A stretch of DNA of 25,332 bases from Thermoleophilia bacterium (lineage in GTDB: Bacteria > Actinomycetota > Thermoleophilia > Gaiellales > SKUG01): assembly GCA_025964455.1 (NCBI GenBank), contig JAOPYU010000183.1, positions 1 to 25,332 of the forward strand, given 5' to 3'. Numbering within the stretch: position 1 is the first letter of the stretch; each line of letters starts with the position of its first letter. The position numbers were made by a program, and so were the translations under genes. Shown here one piece after another: positions 15,615-21,590 of this stretch. The notes below the pieces were generated by a model. The model did not search any database, was not told where the DNA came from, and worked only from the letters and a program-made list of their open reading frames with translations.

Positions 15615-16652
15615 CTAGAGGCGGACGCGCGCGAGCAGTCGCAACGTGTCGTCGATGCCGGCGCTGAAGCCCATCGCTCCCTGGAGCCCGCCGTGCAGCG
15701 CACCGGAGCTCGCGGGCAACGAGGCCTTCACCGCGGCGACGGCCGCCGGGGCGACCTCCTCGACGATGGCCGGCGCGATCGCCTCGACCACCCTGGGCAC
15801 TGCGGCAGCCGCGACGCGAGCGGCGTCGTCCGCGACGGGCGCGGCATGGGTAGCCACCTCAGCCGCAGCCGTTGCGGCGGGTGCTGCGTGGGCGACGGCG
15901 GCGAGCGCCTCGTCGAGTGCGCCGACCGACGCCTCGAGCGGGCGTTCGGCGAGGGCGGTGGCGAGGAGCCGGAAGGTGTCGTCGCCGTGGCCCGCCGCGG
16001 CAGTGGCGTCGACGGCTGCTGCAAGCACGGGAACCTGGCGCTCGGCGGGAAGGCCGCCGATCTTGCCGAAGCCCTCGACGAGCCGCTGCTCGAGGTCGCG
16101 CAGTCGCGCAGCAGCATCGTCCGCAGCGCCGGAGATCGCACCGTTGGGCGCAGCGTCGGCGACCTCGGCCGCGATGTCAGCCGCCGCTCCGGGAGCGACC
16201 GGCACTGCCGCGTGCGGTGCGTCGGTGAGTCCGCGGGCTGCATCGGCGAGCGCGAGGTCGGCTTCGGTCCGCATCGCGGGGAAGGCGAAGCCCTGCTCGC
16301 GCAGCATGATCTGGTGGTAGAGCGATCCGCCGCCCGCGACCGCGCCGGCGGCGCCCGAGCCACCTGGTCCGGCGAACGCCGCGGCAGGCGTGGAGCCCAG
16401 TCGACCCGCGGTCGCATCGAGCGCGTCGGCGGCGGCACCGGCGCCGGCTGCCCGCTGCTCCCCGCTGATCATGTTGAAGCGCTCGAACATGCCGAGCACC
16501 GCGTCGCGACCCTTGCCTTCGCGGCCGAAGCCCTTGAAGGTCGCGAGCACGGATCCACGCTCGCCACCGACCTGGCCGGCTCGCGGCGTGAAGGTGGCGC
16601 GGAGGTCGGCGGGCGAACCGCCCGTGCCGTACATGAGGTTGTTGATGTCCAT
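15615..16652 (-). CDS. Ala-rich low-complexity protein A (345 aa)
   Basis: No family recognised. The start at 16652 (MDINNLMYGTGG) is preferred over an ATG nine codons upstream because of the GGGACGGGAC purine leader. Residues 1-65 are less biased and contain an FKGFGREGKGRDAVLGMFERF segment split around Gly. Residues 108-140 (SLYHQIMLREQGFAF, then MRTEADLALADAARGL) also look specific. The rest is Ala/Val/Asp/Glu helix-forming sequence with many AAAEVADAA-like turns, ending in IDDTLRLLARVRL. There is no signal peptide or membrane span, so it is probably cytoplasmic. It lies 56 bp downstream of a second Ala-rich protein gene on the same strand and they are probably cotranscribed. The frame is far longer than chance in this composition and has a plausible start, but high GC makes long frames cheap, so coding status is likely but not certain. 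Confidence 0.6.
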   Translation of the reverse strand: MDINNLMYGTGGSPADLRATFTPRAGQVGGERGSVLATFKGFGREGKGRDAVLGMFERFNMISGEQRAAGAGAAADALDATAGRLGSTPAAAFAGPGGSGAAGAVAGGGSLYHQIMLREQGFAFPAMRTEADLALADAARGLTDAPHAAVPVAPGAAADIAAEVADAAPNGAISGAADDAAARLRDLEQRLVEGFGKIGGLPAERQVPVLAAAVDATAAAGHGDDTFRLLATALAERPLEASVGALDEALAAVAHAAPAATAAAEVATHAAPVADDAARVAAAAVPRVVEAIAPAIVEEVAPAAVAAVKASLPASSGALHGGLQGAMGFSAGIDDTLRLLARVRL

Positions 16653-16678
16653 CGTGTCCCGTCCCGTGTGGCACCTCA

Positions 16679-16698
16679 CGCACGCCGTCCCGCGTGCG
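16679..16698. terminator. Intergenic stem-loop between the Ala-rich genes
   Basis: CGCACGC-CGTCCC-GCGTGCG is a perfect 7-bp stem with a 6-nt loop, in the 56-bp gap between the two Ala-rich genes. Without a T-tract it is as likely to stabilise or process a shared mRNA as to end it. Confidence 0.35.
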
Positions 16699-16708
16699 CT
16701 GCCGGATG

Positions 16709-17749
16709 TCAGCCGCGCGGACTGATCCGCGAGGCAGCGCGCAGCAGGTCCTCGACGAGGTTCGCCTTGGCGGCTGCCTCGACGACCTCGGCGGCTCCCG
16801 GTGCGGCGGCGCCCTCGGCGCGACCGGCCATCACGCCGAGCCCTGCACGCAGGTCGCCCAGCAGGTTCGCACCGCGGTTCGCGGCCGCCGGAGTGGCGAC
16901 GTCCGCCACCTCGGCGCCGGCCGCTGCAGCGCGACGCGACAGGAAGCCGTCCAGCAGTCCACCGCGCGCCGCGGGTGCGGCAGCCTCGGCGACGGGCACC
17001 GCAGCAGCTTCGGCTGCGGGAGCGCCATGGAGCGCCTCACCGGCACCGCGCAGCTGCTCGAGGAGCGACGGGCGCCCGGCGCCCGCAGCCCCGGCCGCTT
17101 CGGCAACTGCCTCGGGGGCGGCTGCCGGCGCGGCGCCACCGCCGCGGCGGAAGAGCGCACCGAACTGCTCGGCGTTCATCGAACGGATGCCGCCCAGGCC
17201 ACCAGCTTCGGCTGCGGCTGCCGGTGCTGCTGCCTCGGCGACAGCGCCACCGGCAGCAGCGCCCGCGGGCACGGCCTGACCGGTCACGGGATCCACCAGC
17301 ATGGTGATCGGCGTCGCGATGTTCACGCGTGCCTGCGCTGCAGGCACTGCGACGTCCACGGGAATGACGATCGGACCCCGCTGGCCCTGGATGATCAGGC
17401 GCGGCTGGACCTGCACGTCCACGAACTGCTGCGCAGCCGGGTCGAGGGCTCCGCGCATCGCGGCTTCCTGCGCGGCGCGTGCGAGCGAATCGATGTCGTG
17501 GCCGGCTATCCCGCCGGCCGCCGCCGCGTGGGCGGCGTCATCGGCGAGCCCGGTCGGCACGGCGGCGTTGCCCGCCAGCTCAGGCGCCGCTGCAGCCACT
17601 GCGGGCTCGGCCTCGACCAGTGCTGCCGCCGCGGCGTCTTCGACGGCAGGCGCGGCGCCCGGCCTGGCGCGCATCGCGAGCAGGTTGCGCAGCTGTTCCG
17701 CGGCGGTGCCGTGGTTGGCGCCGGGTGCGTTGAAGAGTCGATCGGTCAT
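16709..17749 (-). CDS. Ala-rich low-complexity protein B (346 aa) with repeated short helices
   Basis: No family recognised. Between Ala/Pro/Glu linkers sit six short amphipathic helices of similar pattern: AEQLRNLLAMRA (17-28), AEQFGALFRR (193-202), SLLEQLRGAGEAL (228-240), GGLLDGFLSRR (263-273), ANLLGDLRAGLG (294-305) and ANLVEDLLRAASR (329-341). Residues about 108-160 form a separate beta-prone block (QFVDVQVQPRLIIQGQ, GPIVIPVDVAVP, ATPITMLVDPVTGQAV). There is no export signal. The ATG at 17749 has an AAGGGA ribosome site and a leader closely similar to that of the 197-aa repeat protein at 19030-19623. The regular helix modules and the shared leader support it as a real gene. Function unknown; an adaptor or scaffold is one possibility (inference). 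Confidence 0.65.
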   Translation of the reverse strand: MTDRLFNAPGANHGTAAEQLRNLLAMRARPGAAPAVEDAAAAALVEAEPAVAAAAPELAGNAAVPTGLADDAAHAAAAGGIAGHDIDSLARAAQEAAMRGALDPAAQQFVDVQVQPRLIIQGQRGPIVIPVDVAVPAAQARVNIATPITMLVDPVTGQAVPAGAAAGGAVAEAAAPAAAAEAGGLGGIRSMNAEQFGALFRRGGGAAPAAAPEAVAEAAGAAGAGRPSLLEQLRGAGEALHGAPAAEAAAVPVAEAAAPAARGGLLDGFLSRRAAAAGAEVADVATPAAANRGANLLGDLRAGLGVMAGRAEGAAAPGAAEVVEAAAKANLVEDLLRAASRISPRG

Positions 17750-17776
17750 GGGGGTCCCTTTCCCATGGCTGGATGT

Positions 17777-17802
17777 GTCCGAGATCCCCGTCCGAGAGAT
17801 CC
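17777..17802. repeat. Direct repeat in divergent promoter region
   Basis: GTCCGAGATCC (17777-17787) and GTCCGAGAGATCC (17790-17802) are near-copies 13 bp apart in the 110-bp region between Ala-rich gene B (minus) and the DUF916-like gene (plus). Tandem half-sites of this kind often bind an activator or repressor; no protein is implicated by sequence alone. Confidence 0.4.
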
Positions 17803-17859
17803 GTCCCTACCAGCGTGTCGGTGCGGTTCGGACGCCCGTTTCATGGGAACCGTCGCGCC

Positions 17860-18942
17860 GTGTCGCGCAACCCAGCCATCCGAGCCTGCATCGCCCTCGT
17901 GCTCGTCCTGATCGCCGCGGCCATCCCGGCCGCGTCTGGCGCGGCGCAGGACACCGAGATCTCGCCGATCGCACCGGGATGCCGGGTGCTCGGAGACGGC
18001 GACCGGCCGAACATCACGGGCCCCGGCGAGGCCGACCCCGCCGACGTGCCGCTCAACGGGAAGTTGATCGCGACGGCCGAGGTCGCACCGGACAAGCCGA
18101 TCGAGTCGGGGACCTCCTTCACCTGCACCCTCACCCTGCGCAACCGCCGCCGCCAGCCGGCGACGCTCGTGTTTGAAGCCCAGGGCATCCGAGGCTCACG
18201 TGCACGCGGCACCGGCATCCAGTACGTCACTGCCGACGATGACGCATTCGAATCGACCGCCGGTCCGTGGCTGAGCGTGCTGCAGGACGGACCGGTCACG
18301 ATCCCCCCGCGCGGTGTGCTCGACCTGTCCGTCGTCGTGGACGTGCCGGCGGACGCGCCCGCCGGTGGGCGCTATGCCGCGATCCTGGTCTCGCCGGCCG
18401 AACCGGTGCAGGTCGAGGGCGACACGGCCGTCGGGATCGAGACGAGCATCGCCATCCCGTTCCGCCTCGACGTCGACGGGACCGGCACGTCGAAGCTGCG
18501 CCTGCGTGACGTCGAGGCGCCGCGGGTGCGCTGGAACCGCGAGGCATGGACCCTCCACGGATCGCTCGACAACGACGGCACCACCGACGCCACGCCCCGC
18601 GGGCGCGTGCGCGTGCGGTCCATCTTCGGCAACACGGTCCGGGAGCTGCCGCTCGCGACGACTGCCATCCTGCCGGGCGGGCGCACCGACCTCGACGTTC
18701 GCTGGAATGGCGTGCCGTGGATCGGGATCTATCGCTACGACGCACGCGTCGCGAACGCCGAAGCGGGCAGCCGCGATCCGGTGGCACGGGCCTCCGGCTG
18801 GTTCGTCGCGCTGCCGCCTGCGTGGGTGCTCGCGCTCGTCGCCCTGCTCGTCGGCGTCGCCAGCTGGCGACTTCGCCGCCGGCCCGTCGACGACGTCAGC
18901 GGAGATGACGACGAAGACGACCACGTCGTCTCCGACGACTGA
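17860..18942 (+). CDS. Membrane-anchored DUF916-like surface protein
   Basis: 360 aa from the GTG at 17860. The signal peptide is RNPAIRACIALVLVLIAAAI with cleavage near ASG. The extracellular part contains two immunoglobulin-like beta regions: about 60-200 (CTLTLRNRRRQPATLVFEAQG, GPWLSVLQDGPVTIPPRGVL, VVVDVPADAPAGGRYAAILV) and about 215-310 (WNREAWTLHGSLDNDGTTDA). This pattern of an N-R-x-x-x-P-A-T-L strand, WLSV, IPP and VPADAP-GG-YAA is what DUF916, the peptidoglycan-binding domain of WxL-interacting proteins, shows. One C-terminal membrane helix (PPAWVLALVALLVGVASWRL) is followed by RRRP and a strongly acidic cytoplasmic tail (DDDEDD). Such proteins anchor surface complexes to the wall. 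The frame extends upstream, but without signal-peptide character. Confidence 0.8.
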   Translation: MSRNPAIRACIALVLVLIAAAIPAASGAAQDTEISPIAPGCRVLGDGDRPNITGPGEADPADVPLNGKLIATAEVAPDKPIESGTSFTCTLTLRNRRRQPATLVFEAQGIRGSRARGTGIQYVTADDDAFESTAGPWLSVLQDGPVTIPPRGVLDLSVVVDVPADAPAGGRYAAILVSPAEPVQVEGDTAVGIETSIAIPFRLDVDGTGTSKLRLRDVEAPRVRWNREAWTLHGSLDNDGTTDATPRGRVRVRSIFGNTVRELPLATTAILPGGRTDLDVRWNGVPWIGIYRYDARVANAEAGSRDPVARASGWFVALPPAWVLALVALLVGVASWRLRRRPVDDVSGDDDEDDHVVSDD

Positions 18943-19016
18943 CACTGACACCCGGTCGCCTCGCAATTAATCGTCGTTGTACAACCAATTCCTGCGAGGC
19001 GACCGGGAGGTCAGTG
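18943..19016. repeat. Long AT-loop hairpin between convergent genes
   Basis: CCCGGTCGCCTCGCA (18951-18965) pairs perfectly with TGCGAGGCGACCGGG (18993-19007). After a 1/2-nt internal loop CACTGAC (18943-18949) pairs with GTCAGTG (19010-19016), for 22 pairs in all. The 27-nt loop is AT-rich, very unlike the surrounding DNA, and contains the palindrome GTTGTACAAC (18976-18985) flanked by AATT on both sides. It lies between the stop codons of the DUF916-like gene and the 197-aa gene, so bidirectional termination is the simplest role. Confidence 0.65.
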
Positions 19017-19029
19017 GGGCGGGCGAGTG

Positions 19030-19623
19030 TCAGTCGCCGCCGAACAGCTTGCCGAGGACGCGGCCCGTCGCCATCACCGGGTTGGTCCAGGTGAGCACGT
19101 CCACCGCGGTCTTCGCCACCTGGCGCGCCTCCTTGGGGTGCTCCTGCACGAGCTCGGCCGTGTGCTTGGCCATGCCGTAGCTGGTGAACGGGCTCTCGAT
19201 GAAGGCCTTCACGGCGCCGCCGGCACGCTCGAACGACTGACGGGTCCCCTCGGGATCCTCCATCGCGCGACCCGCCGCGAGCAGCGGGTTGGTCACCGTG
19301 GCGATGTCGACCGCACCCTTCGCCCCGTCGGCGACCGCCTTGCGGCCCGCCTCGGTCGAGAGGATGGCACGCGAGATGCCGATACCGGGCACGAGCACGG
19401 ACACGGCGTCGGCCGCGTCCTTGCCCACGCGCCTGTAGGACTCCTTGGTGCCCTGCGGATCGGCGATGCCGCGCGCAATGCCCACGAGCGGGCTGAACAC
19501 GGTCGCGCGATCGATGAACCGCTGCGTGGAATCACGCGCCTGTCCGCCGACGAAGTCGCCGAGTCGATCGAAGAAATCGGGCTGCTTGGGCGTGGCTGCG
19601 CTACCGTTGGAAACGGTGGTCAT
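19030..19623 (-). CDS. Helical repeat protein of ~34-residue units (197 aa)
   Basis: No known family. The ATG at 19623 (MTTVSNGSAATPKQ) is chosen for its GGAAGGGG ribosome site; the frame upstream has no protein-like character. After a short linker the protein is built of about five related units. Each has a Pro followed by small residues and an Arg/Lys, centred on Pro45, Pro79, Pro113, Pro145 and Pro182, at spacings of 34, 34, 32 and 37. Units one and three are clearest: SPLVGIARGIADPQGTKESY against NPLLAAGRAMEDPEGTRQSF. AVDIATVTNP and AVDVLTWTNP repeat as well. Helices are amphipathic with hydrophobic small faces, so membrane-surface or self-association is possible. No signal peptide is present. 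It follows xseB on the same strand but has its own promoter region. Confidence 0.75.
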   Translation of the reverse strand: MTTVSNGSAATPKQPDFFDRLGDFVGGQARDSTQRFIDRATVFSPLVGIARGIADPQGTKESYRRVGKDAADAVSVLVPGIGISRAILSTEAGRKAVADGAKGAVDIATVTNPLLAAGRAMEDPEGTRQSFERAGGAVKAFIESPFTSYGMAKHTAELVQEHPKEARQVAKTAVDVLTWTNPVMATGRVLGKLFGGD

Positions 19624-19681
19624 GACGGTCCCCTTCCATGGGATGGTGCTCTCACGTGGCTGGTTCGGCGTGGTGGCGTGA

Positions 19682-19721
19682 GGACCGTGCGTAATCCCGG
19701 TCGGGGGCATGGTCACGGTCC
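19682..19721. promoter_or_regulatory. Inverted repeat bracketing a possible promoter of the 197-aa gene
   Basis: GGACCGTG (19682-19689) and CACGGTCC (19714-19721) are perfect 8-bp inverted arms 24 nt apart. Between them, on the minus strand, GATTAC could act as a -10 for the 197-aa gene. A dimeric regulator bound to both arms would bracket the promoter. No binding protein can be named. Confidence 0.35.
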
Positions 19722-19766
19722 ACCATGGGGCCATCAACCCCGCATGCCAAGGGGGACCCGTCGCGG

Positions 19767-20141
19767 CTAGAAGATCGTGTCGACCGCGCTCGGATCCGCG
19801 GGCGTCGTCGCCGGCGCGGGATCCTCGGCGGCGGCAGCAGGCACCGCGCCCTCGGGAGCGAACTCGTCGCCCGACTCCGCCGTGACGGCCGCGACATCCT
19901 CCGCGGTCACCGACAGCTTCTGGAGGCGCTCTGCGGCGTAGTCGAGGCGTGACTGGCACCACGCGTGCAGCGCCTCGCCTCGCTCCCAGAGCGCGAGCGC
20001 GTCATCGAGCCCGGTGTGGCGGTCCTCGAGCGCCTCGACGACCTGCTCGAGCTCCGCCTGTGCCTGCTCGAAGCTGAGCGTCTCCACGCCGGGACGCTCC
20101 GCGCCTGCGGCCGTGCCCTGCGTCTGCGTCGTGTCAGTCAT
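19767..20141 (-). CDS. xseB: Exodeoxyribonuclease VII small subunit
   Basis: Exonuclease VII is a complex of one large and several small subunits that degrades single-stranded DNA. Residues about 20-75 form the small-subunit helical hairpin: LSFEQAQAELEQVVEALEDR, then HTGLDDALALWERGEALHAWC and LDYAAERLQKLSV. This is a typical XseB core with the L-W-E-R-G-x-x-L motif. The tail (80-124) is a disordered Ala/Pro/Glu extension not seen in short homologues. The ATG at 20141 overlaps the xseA stop codon by four nucleotides (ATGA), so the subunits are translationally coupled. Secure assignment from both motif and context. Confidence 0.93.
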   Translation of the reverse strand: MTDTTQTQGTAAGAERPGVETLSFEQAQAELEQVVEALEDRHTGLDDALALWERGEALHAWCQSRLDYAAERLQKLSVTAEDVAAVTAESGDEFAPEGAVPAAAAEDPAPATTPADPSAVDTIF

Positions 20142-21478
20142 GCGCCACCGTCGTGTACGTCGTCCACCGTCGCGTGCAGCGTACCGCGCCCGAGCGCGAC
20201 CTGCACCGTGTCACCGGCGGCCAGCTCGGACGCGTCGCGCACGATCTGACCCCTGCTCCCACGCACGATCGAGTAGCCGCGCTCGAGCACCGCGGTCGGC
20301 GACAGCGCGTGGAGCCGCCCGACCGCAGCGGTCAACCGCGCACCGTGCTGGGCGAGCCGCACCTGGAAGCAGCGCTCGATGTCGCGGCGGTCCCGCGCCA
20401 ATGACGTGCGCCCATCCAGCACGCGACGCTCGAGCATCTGGCGATTGCGCGCCCGCAGCGAATCGACCCAGCGCCTGCGCTCCTCCACGAAGCGCGCCGG
20501 GGAGCGGTCCGAGAGCCGCACGCGGAACATCGCCAGCCGCTCCACCCGCGAGCGCACGTGCTCCTCGCCGCGCCGGCGCATGGCGCGCTGCGAGCGCTCG
20601 AGCAGTCCGGTCACCTCGCGGTAGTCGGGCACCACGGTGCGCGCCGCGGCCGTCGGCGTCGACACGCGCAGGTCGGCGACGTGGTCGCTGATCGGCGAAT
20701 CCTTCTCGTGGCCGATCGCGCTCACGACCGGGGTCGGGCACGCGGCGATCGCGCGGCACAGGCGCTCGTCGCTGAAGGGCAGGAAGTCCTCGAACGCACC
20801 GCCGCCGCGCGTGATGACGATCACGTCGACGTCCTCGACCGCCTGCATGCGGCGCAGCGCCGCGACGAGCATCGGTGCCGCGCGGTCGCCCTGCACGAGC
20901 GTCTCGATCATCACCAGCTTCACCGGCGGGAACCGCTCGTAGACGTTGCGCAGGAAATCGCCCTGCGCGGCTGCGCCCGCCCCGGTGATGACCCCGACGC
21001 GACGCGGCAGGAACGGCAAGGGCTGCTTGCGCCCAGGCGCGAACAGGCCCTCAGCCTCGAGCTTCGCCTTGAGCGCCTCGAGCTGCTGGAGGATGAGCCC
21101 GCGCCCGGCGTGCTCCATGCTCTGCACGCGCAGCTGGAAGGTGCCGCGCGCGGCGTAGATGTCGGCGCGCCCGAAGACCTGCACCAGGTCGCCGTCGCCG
21201 AGGTCGAGCCCGAGCGCCTCGTAGCGCGACTTGGGCATCGTGCAGCTGATCATGAACCCGTTGTTGGGGTCCTTGAGCGTGAAGAAGACGGTCGACAGCT
21301 TCTGCCCGGGCCGCGGCACCTTCAGCTCGCTGATCTCGCCTTCGACCCAGAGCGTCGGAATGTCGACGATGCGGCTGCGAACCCCGAGCACGAAGCCCGT
21401 GACCGACCACACCTTGCGCTCACCGTAGTAGAGCGGTTCGGTGGCTCCCTCGTACATGCCCTGGTCTGCCCACGCCAT
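20138..21478 (-). CDS. xseA: Exodeoxyribonuclease VII large subunit
   Basis: Catalytic subunit of exonuclease VII. Residues about 25-125 are the OB-fold DNA-binding domain (VWSVTGFVLGVRSRIVDIPT, LWVEGEISELK, STVFFTLKD, VQVFGRADIYAARGTFQL). The central catalytic domain shows PRRVGVITGAGAAAQGDFL, VDVIVITRGGGAFEDFLPF and PVVSAIGHEKDSPISDHVAD, followed by RVSTPTAAA, all XseA hallmarks. A long Arg-rich coiled region and the AVLERGYSIVR segment close the protein. From the ATG at 21478 it is 446 aa, the normal size; another ATG lies at 21457. The -10-like TACACT (21494-21489) predicts a very short leader. It is divergent from the GH13 gene. Confidence 0.96.
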   Translation of the reverse strand: MAWADQGMYEGATEPLYYGERKVWSVTGFVLGVRSRIVDIPTLWVEGEISELKVPRPGQKLSTVFFTLKDPNNGFMISCTMPKSRYEALGLDLGDGDLVQVFGRADIYAARGTFQLRVQSMEHAGRGLILQQLEALKAKLEAEGLFAPGRKQPLPFLPRRVGVITGAGAAAQGDFLRNVYERFPPVKLVMIETLVQGDRAAPMLVAALRRMQAVEDVDVIVITRGGGAFEDFLPFSDERLCRAIAACPTPVVSAIGHEKDSPISDHVADLRVSTPTAAARTVVPDYREVTGLLERSQRAMRRRGEEHVRSRVERLAMFRVRLSDRSPARFVEERRRWVDSLRARNRQMLERRVLDGRTSLARDRRDIERCFQVRLAQHGARLTAAVGRLHALSPTAVLERGYSIVRGSRGQIVRDASELAAGDTVQVALGRGTLHATVDDVHDGGA

Positions 21479-21499
21479 CGTGTCGCCAAGTGTAGCCCC

Positions 21500-21590
21500 T
21501 GCAACGCACCGGGGGCCCGGGGCGATATCCGGGGAGAGGTGGAGCGCGACGCTGGGGGGCGGACGCGCTCGAGAACGGGGGGAACACCAC
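21500..21590 (+). promoter_or_regulatory. Conserved promoter/leader, copy A (before GH13 gene)
   Basis: TGCAAC (21500-21505), an 18-nt spacer and GATATC (21524-21529) are followed by CGCTGGGGGG (21550-21559) and GGGGGAAC-ACCAC just before the ATG. Copy B at 23645-23734 repeats the same elements in the same order, with the same 18-nt spacer and almost the same total length. This marks TGCAAC/GATAyC as the likely -35/-10 and the G-runs as leader or ribosome-site elements. The pairing does not match the housekeeping consensus well, so an alternative sigma factor is possible. Confidence 0.6.

Noticed and set aside
15693..17279. 528-aa plus-strand frame opposite the two Ala-rich genes
   Set aside because: Arg/Gly/Ser/Ala-rich with no folded segments and it crosses both minus-strand genes. 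I keep the minus-strand genes because they have plausible starts, shared leaders and internal modules, but codon-position statistics should confirm.
18943..19016. Phage or integron attachment site
   Set aside because: No integrase, tRNA or cassette genes in the window; placement between converging stops fits a terminator better.
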